Shown here: positions 49,046 through 59,225 of the stretch, one piece after another
Layout of the letters: each line of letters opens with the position of its first letter
How positions within the stretch are numbered: position 1 is the first letter of the stretch
Origin: Streptomyces hygroscopicus subsp. hygroscopicus
Lineage (GTDB): Bacteria; Actinomycetota; Actinomycetes; Streptomycetales; Streptomycetaceae
DNA: 64,000 nt
NCBI RefSeq assembly: GCF_030269125.1
Contig: NZ_BSSM01000008.1
Coordinates: forward strand, 295,261-359,260
Direction: 5' to 3'
Made by a program: the position numbers and the translations under genes
The notes under the pieces: generated by a model
What the model saw: only the letters and a program-made list of their open reading frames with translations
What the model was told of the DNA's origin: nothing
The model's database searches: none

Positions 49046-49462
49046 ATGACCCTGAGCATCCGCAACCAGCTCCCCGGCACCGTCACCGCCGTCCACCCGG
49101 GCGAGGCCATGGCCACCGTCGACGTCCACCTGGACGGCGGCCAGGACCTCACCGCGGCCGTCACCCTGGACGCCGCCGACATGGCCCTCACCCCCGGCAT
49201 GCCGGTGCGCGCCCTGGTGAAGTCGACCGAGGTCTCCGTCGCCACCCACCTGGTCGAGGGCCTGTCGATCCGCAACCAGCTGCCCGGCGCGGTGGTCGGC
49301 CTCACCACCGGCGCCGTCATGGCGACCGTGCGGATCTCCGTCCCGGGCGGCGAGCTGACGGCGGCCATCACCAAGGACGCGGCCACCGAGCTGGGCCTCT
49401 TCGTGGGTTCCGACGCGGTGGCCCTGGTGAAGGCGACCGACGTGTCCCTGGCGACCGACTGA
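49046..49462 (+). CDS. di-Mop (molbindin-like) molybdate-binding protein
   Basis: 138 residues from ATG 49046, 8 bases after TACGGT (leaderless, so it has its own promoter although it follows modC by 28 bases). Two tandem Mop/TOBE repeats of about 68 residues, each starting LSIRNQLPG and ending VKSTEVSVA or VKATDVSLA. Such molbindins store or buffer oxyanions as oligomers. The repeat identity suggests internal duplication. It completes the molybdate cluster. Confidence 0.9.
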   Translation: MTLSIRNQLPGTVTAVHPGEAMATVDVHLDGGQDLTAAVTLDAADMALTPGMPVRALVKSTEVSVATHLVEGLSIRNQLPGAVVGLTTGAVMATVRISVPGGELTAAITKDAATELGLFVGSDAVALVKATDVSLATD

Positions 49463-49480
49463 GCCGTGGGCGGCACGGGC

Positions 49481-49514
49481 GAGGGCCCCGCCCGGAGATC
49501 CGGACGGGGCCCTC
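49481..49514. terminator. bidirectional terminator between mod cluster and gcvP
   Basis: GAGGGCCCCG (49481-49490) pairs perfectly with CGGGGCCCTC (49505-49514); the loop contains a smaller CCGGAGATCCGG palindrome. It lies 18 bases after the mod-side stop and 18 before the gcvP stop, so it can serve both convergent units. Confidence 0.75.
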
Positions 49515-49532
49515 GGCCGGGGCACGGCTCGG

Positions 49533-52418
<2,886 letters not shown>

Positions 52419-52480
52419 GGCGGAGGCCTCCTGGTCTGACGCGACCTTCGAAGGGCACCACGGCGCGGGTGCCCGGACGG

Positions 52481-52689
52481 CCTCCCCCTCTGTCATCTCG
52501 ACCTGAGAGCTTCACCGGGCGCCCGTCGGCACGCCGGCTTTCACCGTCGGTGAGAGCGGAAGCCGTCGACACCCGCCCTGCTTTCCAGAGTGACCTCGTC
52601 CGTGCGGTACGTGAGCCTGAGAGATTCCGGGGAGGATTTGCTCCTTCGGCGCCTCCGAGGTGGGTCGGAGGACTCTCCCGCACGGGGTC
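52481..52689 (-). ncRNA. tandem glycine riboswitch in gcvP leader
   Basis: Reading leftward from 52689, aptamer 1 has GGGAGAG (52679-52673), GCCGAAGGAGC (52650-52640), AATCTCTCAGGC (52626-52615) and ACTCTGGAAAG. Aptamer 2 follows after a short linker, with ACCGACGGTGAAAGC (about 52550-52537) and GCTCTCAGGT plus GACAGAGGGGGAGG (52494-52481). These are the conserved blocks of the glycine riboswitch in its cooperative two-aptamer form. It ends about 60 bases before the gcvP start and should turn gcvP on when glycine is abundant. Confidence 0.9.
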
Positions 52690-52809
52690 AGCAGCCGCAT
52701 TCAGCCTACCAGCGAGGTCAACGGCCCGATCCTCAAGTGGCCGCCGCAGTGAATGTGCTCTTTCGTAGTGCTTACGGATGAGTTGCGACCAATTGGAGGG
52801 AGAGGGACC

Positions 52810-53178
52810 GTGCAGACCGACATCGATCCGCGCAACCTGATCGGCCGCAAGGCGTTCGACCGCAATGGCACCAAGATCGGCACCATCGACGAGGTGTACC
52901 TGGACGACGCCACGGGCGTCCCCGAATGGGCGGCCATACGCACCGGCCTCTTCTCCCGCGACGCCTTCGTCCCGCTGGAACCCAGCGAACTCGTCGAGGG
53001 CACCCTCCACGTCCCCTTCGACCGCTCCCTGATCAAGGACGCCCCCGACTTCGGCGTGGGCCGCCACCTCTCCCCCGAACAGGAACTCCAGCTCTACCAC
53101 CACTACGGCCTCGACGTGGCTCCCGGCCCGGCTCCGGACCACGACTTCGGCAAGCTGGCCGGCTCCGAGGAGACATAG
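52810..53178 (+). CDS. PRC-barrel domain protein
   Basis: 122 residues from GTG 52810 with GGAGGGAGAGGG upstream. Residues 8-80 form a PRC barrel: NLIGRKAFDRNGTKIGTIDE, VYLDDATGVPEWAAI, RDAFVPLEPSELVEG. The tail has LSPEQELQLYHHYGLDV. PRC barrels occur in RimM and photosynthetic proteins. The small Streptomyces ones of this type are of unknown, probably stress-linked, role. The 3' end overlaps the convergent dinB gene by 76 bp. Confidence 0.87.
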   Translation: MQTDIDPRNLIGRKAFDRNGTKIGTIDEVYLDDATGVPEWAAIRTGLFSRDAFVPLEPSELVEGTLHVPFDRSLIKDAPDFGVGRHLSPEQELQLYHHYGLDVAPGPAPDHDFGKLAGSEET

Positions 53179-54563
53179 CCCTGCCGGCCCACCGCCCGGC
53201 GTTCCGGCTCGTTCCGCGTGACCGGGGCCGGGGGAAGAACCAGGGGCAGTGGGTCCGCCGGCCGGAGGGCGGGGTCGGTGACCAGGAAGGTCCGGATGCG
53301 TCCCGGAGGGGACTGGGGGGTCTCGAAGCGCACCGTCACCCGGCCCACCCCGCTCCCCTGGACCCACCCATGGCCGAACTCGGCGTGCAGGACGTCCTGG
53401 CCCGCGCGCCAGTGCGGGAGCCCGGGGGCGGGGGACGGAGCGGCCGGCTCGGGCAGCGGGTCGTCCGCGGCCGATACCGCCGGCGAGGGTCTCGCCGCCT
53501 GGGCGAAGAGGTCTTCCTGGGTGTAGTCGGCGAGCCCGGAGACGCCGACGCCGAGCAGCCGTACCCCACCCGTCGTGTCCACGGACTCCAGCAACCGCTC
53601 GGCCGCCTCCCGTACGACCGCCGGGTCGTCCGTGGGCCCCCGCAGCGTCTCGGAACGGGTCAGCGTCGAGAAGTCGTACCGCCGCACCTTCAGCACGATC
53701 GTCCGCCCGGACAGTCCCGCCTCGCGCAGCCTCCGCACGCAGCGGTCCGCGAGCCGCCGCACCTCGAGTCCGATCCGCGGCCGGTCGTGGATGTCCACGT
53801 CGTACGTGTCCTCGACCGACACCGACTTGGCCTCGCGTTCGGCCACCACGGGCCGTTCGTCCCGCGCGAGCGCCATGGCGTACAGCGCGTGCCCGTGCGC
53901 CTTGCCGACCAGTCGTACCAGTTCGTCCTCGCCCGCCTCGGCCAGCTCCTCCACGGTGGTTATCCCGGCCCGCCGCAGATGGTCGCCCGTGGCCGGGCCC
54001 ACCCCCGGCAGGGTCCGCACCGACAGCGGCCCGAGCAGCGCCCGCTCGGTCCCCGGCTCGATGAGCACCAGGCCGTCCGGCTTGGCCCGCTCGGAGGCGA
54101 TCTTCGCGAGCATCTTGGACGCGGCGAGCCCCACCGAGCCCGTGAGCCCCGTGACGGCACGGATGTCCTCGCGCAGCCGCACCCCCGTCCGCCGCGCCGA
54201 TTCCGCGTCCGAGGCGGTGCCCGAGGCCGCCAGGTCCACGAACGCCTCGTCCAGGCTCAACGGCTCCACCAGCGGCGACAGCTCCCGCAGCAGCGCCATC
54301 ACCTGCTCGCTGACCGCCCGGTACAGACTGAAGCGCGGCACCAGGTACGCGGCGTTGGGCGCCAGCCGCCGCGCCTGGGCCATGGGCATCGCGGAGTGCA
54401 CCCCGAAGGCCCGCGCCTCGTACGACGCCGTGGCCACCACCCCGCGCGGCCCGAGGCCGCCCACCACGACCGCCTTTCCGCGCAGGCTCGGCTTGGACGC
54501 CTGCTCCACCGAGGCGTAGAAGGCATCCATGTCGAGATGCAGGATCGTGGGCGCGTTCCTCAC
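53103..54563 (-). CDS. dinB: DNA polymerase IV (Y family) with C-terminal extension
   Basis: 486 residues from GTG 54563. Polymerase core (1-350): LHLDMDAFYASVEQ and PLSLDEAFVDL carry the catalytic acidic residues; GVGLAASK-like loop GLAASKMLAKIASERAKPDG, thumb helix-hairpin LPGVGPATGDHLRRAG and a little-finger region follow. Residues about 385-450 form an extra domain: GQDVLHAEFGHGWVQGSGVG, VTVRFETPQSPPGRIRTF. The tail replaces the usual beta-clamp motif end. It performs error-prone translesion synthesis. The extra domain resembles the Tudor-like C-terminus of PcrA/UvrD. Confidence 0.92.
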   Translation of the reverse strand: MRNAPTILHLDMDAFYASVEQASKPSLRGKAVVVGGLGPRGVVATASYEARAFGVHSAMPMAQARRLAPNAAYLVPRFSLYRAVSEQVMALLRELSPLVEPLSLDEAFVDLAASGTASDAESARRTGVRLREDIRAVTGLTGSVGLAASKMLAKIASERAKPDGLVLIEPGTERALLGPLSVRTLPGVGPATGDHLRRAGITTVEELAEAGEDELVRLVGKAHGHALYAMALARDERPVVAEREAKSVSVEDTYDVDIHDRPRIGLEVRRLADRCVRRLREAGLSGRTIVLKVRRYDFSTLTRSETLRGPTDDPAVVREAAERLLESVDTTGGVRLLGVGVSGLADYTQEDLFAQAARPSPAVSAADDPLPEPAAPSPAPGLPHWRAGQDVLHAEFGHGWVQGSGVGRVTVRFETPQSPPGRIRTFLVTDPALRPADPLPLVLPPAPVTRNEPERRAVGRQGYVSSEPASLPKSWSGAGPGATSRP

Positions 54564-54654
54564 GTCTCCGATCCTGCACCACGGCACTGACAACGCGACG
54601 GCGCCGGACGCCCGCCGCGTCGGGACAGCGCGTCAGGACTGGTTCACAAGGCTT

Positions 54655-55299
54655 TCAGACCGCCCGGTTGCGGCGCCGCGCCAGCTCGTCCGCCGGGTTG
54701 TGACCGACCAGCGTCTCGCCGGTGTCGACGCGCTCGCCGTGCAACTGGGACAGGGCGTTCTCCACGTCCCGCCACACCACGCCGACCGCGATACCGAAGA
54801 TTCCCTGGCCGCCCTGGAGCAGGGCGTGGACCTCGTCCGGCGAGGTGCACTCGTACACCGTCGCGCCGTCGCTCATGAGCGTCATGCGCTCCAGGTCGCG
54901 GAAACCGCGCTCCCGAAGGTGCTGCACGGCCGATCGGATGTTCTGCAGCGATACCCCGGTGTCCAGGAACCGCTTGACGATCTTCAGGACGACGACGTCC
55001 CGGAAGCTGTAGAGACGCTGCGTGCCCGATCCGTACGCGGGCCGCACGCTCGGCTCGACCAGGCCCGTGCGCGCCCAGTAGTCGAGCTGCCGGTACGTGA
55101 TGCCGGCCGCCGCACAGGCCGTGGGGCCCCGGTAGCCGATCTCCTCGGACGTCATGGATGCCGCCCCTTCGCCGCCCGGCACCGCCGTCGGCCGCTGCGG
55201 AGCGTGATCCACCGCGCTGCTGTGAACCGGGTACGGACCGCTCTCCCCGAAACCGCGCACGGGAGCACCCCCAGCCGTACCGTCGCCGCTGGTTCTCAC
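54655..55299 (-). CDS. MerR-family regulator (Rv1830-like)
   Basis: 214 residues from GTG 55299 with GGAGG upstream. Residues 1-50 are a disordered leader (SGDGTAGGAPVRGFGESG). The MerR HTH follows: YRGPTACAAAGITYRQLDYW, ARTGLVEPS, RLYSFRDVVVLKIVKRFLDT. The C-terminal domain, ATVYECTSPDEVHALLQGGQ and GIFGIAVGVVWRDVENAL, has no metal-binding Cys. Conserved next to DUF151 and the FtsR-like gene across actinobacteria. It has a strong promoter with palindromes upstream and is probably autoregulated. Confidence 0.9.
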   Translation of the reverse strand: MRTSGDGTAGGAPVRGFGESGPYPVHSSAVDHAPQRPTAVPGGEGAASMTSEEIGYRGPTACAAAGITYRQLDYWARTGLVEPSVRPAYGSGTQRLYSFRDVVVLKIVKRFLDTGVSLQNIRSAVQHLRERGFRDLERMTLMSDGATVYECTSPDEVHALLQGGQGIFGIAVGVVWRDVENALSQLHGERVDTGETLVGHNPADELARRRNRAV

Positions 55300-55329
55300 G
55301 CCGACCTCCGTCCTTGACCTGCCTTCTCG

Positions 55330-55393
55330 ACGGTAGGCAGTCACCAGGGGTGCGTCAACGATCGCCACACTCGGCACGCCGAGTGATAATCAC
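55330..55393 (-). promoter_or_regulatory. promoter and upstream palindromes of the merR gene
   Basis: On the minus strand, TTGACG (55358-55353) is followed after exactly 17 bases by TACCGT (55335-55330), a good vegetative promoter 30 bases upstream of GTG 55299. Just upstream of the -35 lie the perfect hairpin/palindrome CACTCGGC-AC-GCCGAGTG (55368-55385) and an overlapping GTGATAATCAC (55383-55393). They are positioned for an activator or autoregulator. Confidence 0.65.
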
Positions 55394-55572
55394 CCAAGGA
55401 GTGGTTTCCCGTGTCCCACCGCGGGGAAAGGCTAGCCGAATGCCCTCGCGGGGACCCGTAGGACGCTCTCGATCGCCGCTGGCAATTGCCCGGGGAACCG
55501 GTCGCCGAGGACTCCGCACGGCACTCCGGGCGGAGCCCCGAGGCCACTCGTCGGCGGCCAGGCCGCCGGCCC

Positions 55573-56046
55573 TCACTGGTTGCTGCTGCCGAAGTCCTCG
55601 GGCGAGATCTGGTCGAGGAACTCGCGGAACTTCTCCACCTCGTCCTCCTGCTCGTCCGGGATGGCGATCCCCGCGTCGTCCAGCACCGTGTCGCTGCCGT
55701 AGATCGGCGTGCCGGTGCGCAGGGCCAGCGCTATGGCGTCGGAGGGGCGGGCGCTGACCTCGACCCCACTGGCGAAGACCAGCTCCGCGTAGAAGACGCC
55801 TTCCCGAAGGTCGGTGATGCGTACCTCGGTCAGCTCCTGGCCGACGGCCTCCAGCACGTCCTTGAACAGGTCGTGGGTCAGCGGCCTGGCCGGGGCCATG
55901 CCCTGCTGGGCGAAGGCGATCGCCGTCGCCTCCCCCGGACCGATCCAGATCGGGAGGTAACGGTCGCCCCCCACTTCGCGCAGGAGCACGATCGGTTGGT
56001 TGGAGGGCATTTCGACCCGGACACCTACGACATCGAGCTCGTTCAC
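55573..56046 (-). CDS. DUF151 bifunctional-nuclease-family protein
   Basis: 157 residues. Full-length BFN domain: ELDVVGVRVEMPSNQPIVLL, YLPIWIGPGEATAIAFAQQG, ITDLREGVFYAELVFASGVE, VSARPSDAIALALRTGTPIY. The family includes plant and bacterial proteins with reported RNase/DNase activity. Its role in actinobacteria is unknown. It is the counterpart of Rv1829 in a strongly conserved gene order and lies between two merR genes. Confidence 0.92.
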   Translation of the reverse strand: MNELDVVGVRVEMPSNQPIVLLREVGGDRYLPIWIGPGEATAIAFAQQGMAPARPLTHDLFKDVLEAVGQELTEVRITDLREGVFYAELVFASGVEVSARPSDAIALALRTGTPIYGSDTVLDDAGIAIPDEQEDEVEKFREFLDQISPEDFGSSNQ

Positions 56047-56133
56047 ACAGCAACCCTAGGCCGTGCCCGGGATGTTTGGGTAGTCGGGCCGGGAACAGCT
56101 GCCCGATCCGGCCCCCGGCGGAGCACCACCGGG

Positions 56134-56871
56134 TCAGGGAAGACGCACGCCCAGGGCGGTCTTCACGAGCGCCGCGTGCAGCTTCATGGTGAGCGCGGCC
56201 AGCTCCTTCGTACGGGCCTCGGCGAGCGCTCTGGTCTGCGGGTTGCGGTGGCGCTTGAGCGGGGCCACCACCTGGTCGACCAGGCCGGCCTCCCGGTCGG
56301 CGGCGGCCTTCATCACCCGCAGGTGACGGGGCTCGATCCCGAAGCGCCCCAGTTCGGCCACGAGCGTGGCCACGGTGACGGCCTCCGCGTCGTACGACCC
56401 GTCCGCCAGCGGGACCAGGAGCCCGTACGACTCCCACTCCGCCAGCTCGGCGTCGCCGACGTCCGCGGCCGCCAGCAGTTCCGCCCGGCGGACCCGGGCC
56501 ACCGTGGGCCCCTCCTGCACCTCCGGGGCGTCCTCCCCGGCGCGCTGGCGCCCGACCACGGGCAGCGGGACGGCCTCGCCCCGCTCCATGGCGTCCAGGT
56601 GCTCGCGGATCACCTTGAGCGGCAGATAGTGGTCCCGCTGCATTCTCAGGACGTGTCCGAGGCGCTCGACGTCACCGGCGCTGAACTTCCGGTACCCCGA
56701 GGGGGTCCGCTGCGGCTCGATGAGCCCCTCCGCCTCCAGGAACCGGATCTTGGAGATGGTGACTTCGGGGAACTCCTCGCGCAGCACGTTCAGCACCGTG
56801 CCGATACTCATCAGCCCACTGTCCCTGGCGGCGGTACCGCTTCCGGCACCGCCGCTCGGTGTTTGAAGCAT
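56134..56871 (-). CDS. ftsR: FtsR-like MerR transcriptional regulator
   Basis: 245 residues from ATG 56871 with GGGAAGG upstream; ATG 56811 would start right at the HTH. MerR HTH: SIGTVLNVLREEFPEVTISK, IRFLEAEGLIEPQRTPSGYR, KFSAGDVERLGHVLRMQRDH. A helical C-terminal domain follows. It occupies the place of corynebacterial FtsR (activator of ftsZ and growth genes), adjacent to the GarA/OdhI gene. The function in division is inferred from that synteny. Confidence 0.88.
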   Translation of the reverse strand: MLQTPSGGAGSGTAARDSGLMSIGTVLNVLREEFPEVTISKIRFLEAEGLIEPQRTPSGYRKFSAGDVERLGHVLRMQRDHYLPLKVIREHLDAMERGEAVPLPVVGRQRAGEDAPEVQEGPTVARVRRAELLAAADVGDAELAEWESYGLLVPLADGSYDAEAVTVATLVAELGRFGIEPRHLRVMKAAADREAGLVDQVVAPLKRHRNPQTRALAEARTKELAALTMKLHAALVKTALGVRLP

Positions 56872-56913
56872 GGACCTTCCCTGGGTTGCCCCCGGAGCCT
56901 GTCCGGAGGCGGG

Positions 56914-57744
56914 TCAGATGACCTGCCGGCTCGGGTAGAACACCAGCCGGTACTTGCCGATCTGCACCTCGTCGCCGCTCTGGAGGGCGACCTGGTCGAT
57001 CGGTTCGCGGTTGACGTACGTGCCGTTCAGGCTGCCCACGTCGGCGACCGTGAACGAACCGTCCGGCGAGCGGCGGAACTCCACGTGCCGGCGCGAGACG
57101 GTCACGTCGTCCAGGAAGATGTCGCTCTGCGGGTGACGGCCGGCCGTGGTCAGGTCGCCGTCGAGCAGGAAGCGGCTGCCCGAGTTCGGGCCACGGCGCA
57201 CCACCAGCAGGGCCGAGCCCGCCGGCAGCGCGTCCACCGCGGCCTGCGCCTCCGGCGACAGCAGCGGCATGGGCGTCTGCCCGGTCGCCTCCGCGTCGTA
57301 GGCCTCGAGACCGGAGATCGAGATCGTGGAGGTCGTCTCGGAGGCGCGCTCGGGCGAGACTCCGGGACGCAGCGGCGCACCGCAGTTGGAACAGAAGCGG
57401 GCGTTCTCCGCGTTGCGGTTACCGCACCTCGTACACACCAGGACCGACATGGACGGATCCTCCTGCCGCGGCTGCCCCGCCGGGGCATTGGACGCGTACG
57501 GGCCGGGAGCAAAGTCTCCACCCGTACTTGAGGTTGACGGTTGCCCGAAACCTATGCCGCCGGAGTGGGCAGGGTCAACTGACGGCGCGCCCTGGCCTCC
57601 CGAAATGTCACCGCCCGGACCAGCCACCTGATCCCGGAACAACGGCCGCTGACCCTGTGCGTCAGGCTGTGCGCGATGGCGGGCGGTCGCGTTCTCGCCA
57701 CCCTCTCGCGCGCTCTTGCCGAACCACTTCGCAAACAACTTCAC
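56914..57744 (-). CDS. garA: GarA/OdhI-type FHA protein with zinc ribbon
   Basis: 276 residues from GTG 57744 with AAGGGG upstream. Residues 1-97 are polar and Gly-rich. CTRCGNRNAENARFCSNCG (about 103-121) is a zinc ribbon, not present in mycobacterial GarA. Residues ETTSTIS about 135-141 are the Ser/Thr-kinase phosphorylation motif of GarA/OdhI. The FHA domain ends the protein (GRHPQSDIFLDDVTVSRRHV, SLNGTYVNREPI). The unphosphorylated form of such proteins inhibits 2-oxoglutarate dehydrogenase and regulates glutamate metabolism. Phosphorylation by PknB/PknG-type kinases turns that off. Confidence 0.9.
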   Translation of the reverse strand: MKLFAKWFGKSAREGGENATARHRAQPDAQGQRPLFRDQVAGPGGDISGGQGAPSVDPAHSGGIGFGQPSTSSTGGDFAPGPYASNAPAGQPRQEDPSMSVLVCTRCGNRNAENARFCSNCGAPLRPGVSPERASETTSTISISGLEAYDAEATGQTPMPLLSPEAQAAVDALPAGSALLVVRRGPNSGSRFLLDGDLTTAGRHPQSDIFLDDVTVSRRHVEFRRSPDGSFTVADVGSLNGTYVNREPIDQVALQSGDEVQIGKYRLVFYPSRQVI

Positions 57745-57934
57745 GGGCGATTCCCCTTGACCGAAACAGACCCGCCCGTGGGGCAGGACGAACCCTGATT
57801 GCCGACACCGGCCGACCCGGACACCCTCACAACGTCCGTGCCCACCAGACAGTTTCCACCACGCGTCACCTCGTCGGTGCGCCGACCCCCCGCAACCTCA
57901 TGCCCCTGCGGGACCGGCCCCATGCACCGCCGGT

Positions 57935-58888
57935 TCACCGGGAGGACGACCGAGCGTAGTCAGGCTGCTTCGCCTGCCGCAAGGCGTCCACGACGATCTT
58001 GCCCGACTGTGTGACGGATACGGTGGCCTGCTCCTTCTCCAGAGTCTGCACCACGCCTCCCGGGATGTTCAGCGCCGGCTCGAGATCCTGCGGTTTGCCG
58101 ATGACCTTGAAACGATAAGGGGCGTTGATCTTGTTCCCGTCCACGCTCACGCTCTTGCCCGCGTCCGCGAAGTAGGTGCCGGCCACCACGCGCACGCCGT
58201 TGACCTGGATCGCCTCCGCGCCGGCGGCGCGCAGCTCCTGGATGGTGTCGAGCAGCATGTCCGCCTGGACCGTCCCCTTCGTGTCCTCGATCGTCATGGT
58301 GATGCCGGGACCCTGGGCCGCCACGGTGCCCGCCAGGATGCCGAGTTGCCGTTCCTTCTCGGCGGTCTGCCTGCGTGCCTCCGCGGCCCGATCGGAACTG
58401 CTCTGGAGCTCCGACCGCTGCTTTTCGAGTCCCTGCTTCTCGTCCTCAAGACGCTGAGTACGCGAATCCAGTTCATCCAGGATGCGAACAAGATCTTCCT
58501 GGCGTGCGCCGCGCAGCGCGCTGTCGGTGTCGCTGTTGGACGCCACCTGCACGGCCAGGCCGAAACCGAGGCCGAACAGGAGCAGGGCGACTATGAGTTG
58601 GGGCCGGGTGACGCGCGGCGGCCACAGGCCCTGGACGAGCCGCTGACGGCCGGTCATCGCGTCGTCCGGCCGCGGAGCGGGCTCCCGCGCGGACCCGGGC
58701 GCCGGAGCGGGCACCTCGGCCGGCAGTTCCTTGCGCAGCCGGTCGCCCGGTCGGCCCGCGTGCTCGCCGTGCTCCCTGCCGCCGTGCGCGGGGCCGTGGT
58801 GTCCATGACCGTCGCGCCCGTGAGCGCCGTGCTCGTCGCGATGGTTCTCCTGGCCCTCGTGCTCGGGGCCGTGGTGCTGGTCGCTCAT
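57935..58888 (-). CDS. DUF881 membrane protein with His-rich N-terminus
   Basis: 317 residues from ATG 58888. Residues 1-45 contain twelve His (HHGPEHEGQENHRDEHGAHG and more). A single membrane helix (QLIVALLLFGLGFGLAVQVA) lies about residues 96-115, then a coiled coil (DELDSRTQRLEDEKQGLEKQ) and the DUF881 domain: GPGITMTIEDTKGTVQADML, LDTIQELRAAGAEAIQVNGV, RVVAGTYF. Last gene of a three-gene run with the small basic protein and a second DUF881; Rv1825 counterpart. Role in the cell envelope or division is suspected but unknown. Confidence 0.88.
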   Translation of the reverse strand: MSDQHHGPEHEGQENHRDEHGAHGRDGHGHHGPAHGGREHGEHAGRPGDRLRKELPAEVPAPAPGSAREPAPRPDDAMTGRQRLVQGLWPPRVTRPQLIVALLLFGLGFGLAVQVASNSDTDSALRGARQEDLVRILDELDSRTQRLEDEKQGLEKQRSELQSSSDRAAEARRQTAEKERQLGILAGTVAAQGPGITMTIEDTKGTVQADMLLDTIQELRAAGAEAIQVNGVRVVAGTYFADAGKSVSVDGNKINAPYRFKVIGKPQDLEPALNIPGGVVQTLEKEQATVSVTQSGKIVVDALRQAKQPDYARSSSR

Positions 58889-58892
58889 CGTC

Positions 58893-59225
58893 TCACGCCC
58901 GGAAGACGTGCCGTCGGATCGCCGCGGCGTTGGAGAAGATGCGGATACCGAGGACGACCACGACGCCCGTGGACAGCTGCGCGCCCACGCCCAGCTTGTC
59001 GCCCAGGAACACGATCAGGGCCGCCACGACCACGTTCGACAGGAACGACACGACGAAGACCTTGTCGTCGAAAATGCCGTCCAGCATGGCCCGCAGACCC
59101 CCGAACACGGCGTCCAGCGCCGCGACGACGGCGATCGGCAGATAAGGCTCCACGACCGCCGGAACCTCGGGCCGGACCAACAGGCCGGCCACGACTCCCA
59201 CGACGAGGCCCAGTACGGCGATCAC
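58893..59225 (-). CDS. sbp: small basic protein (DUF1290)
   Basis: 110 residues from GTG 59225, which overlaps the stop of the upstream DUF881 gene (GTGA). Three helices: VLGLVVGVVAGLLVRPEVPA, DDKVFVVSFLSNVVVAALIV, and LSTGVVVVLGIRIFSNAAAI, with the hallmark YLPIAVVAALDAVFGGLRAM between. Conserved in Gram-positives, often between DUF881 genes near division genes. Function unknown. Confidence 0.92.
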   Translation of the reverse strand: MIAVLGLVVGVVAGLLVRPEVPAVVEPYLPIAVVAALDAVFGGLRAMLDGIFDDKVFVVSFLSNVVVAALIVFLGDKLGVGAQLSTGVVVVLGIRIFSNAAAIRRHVFRA

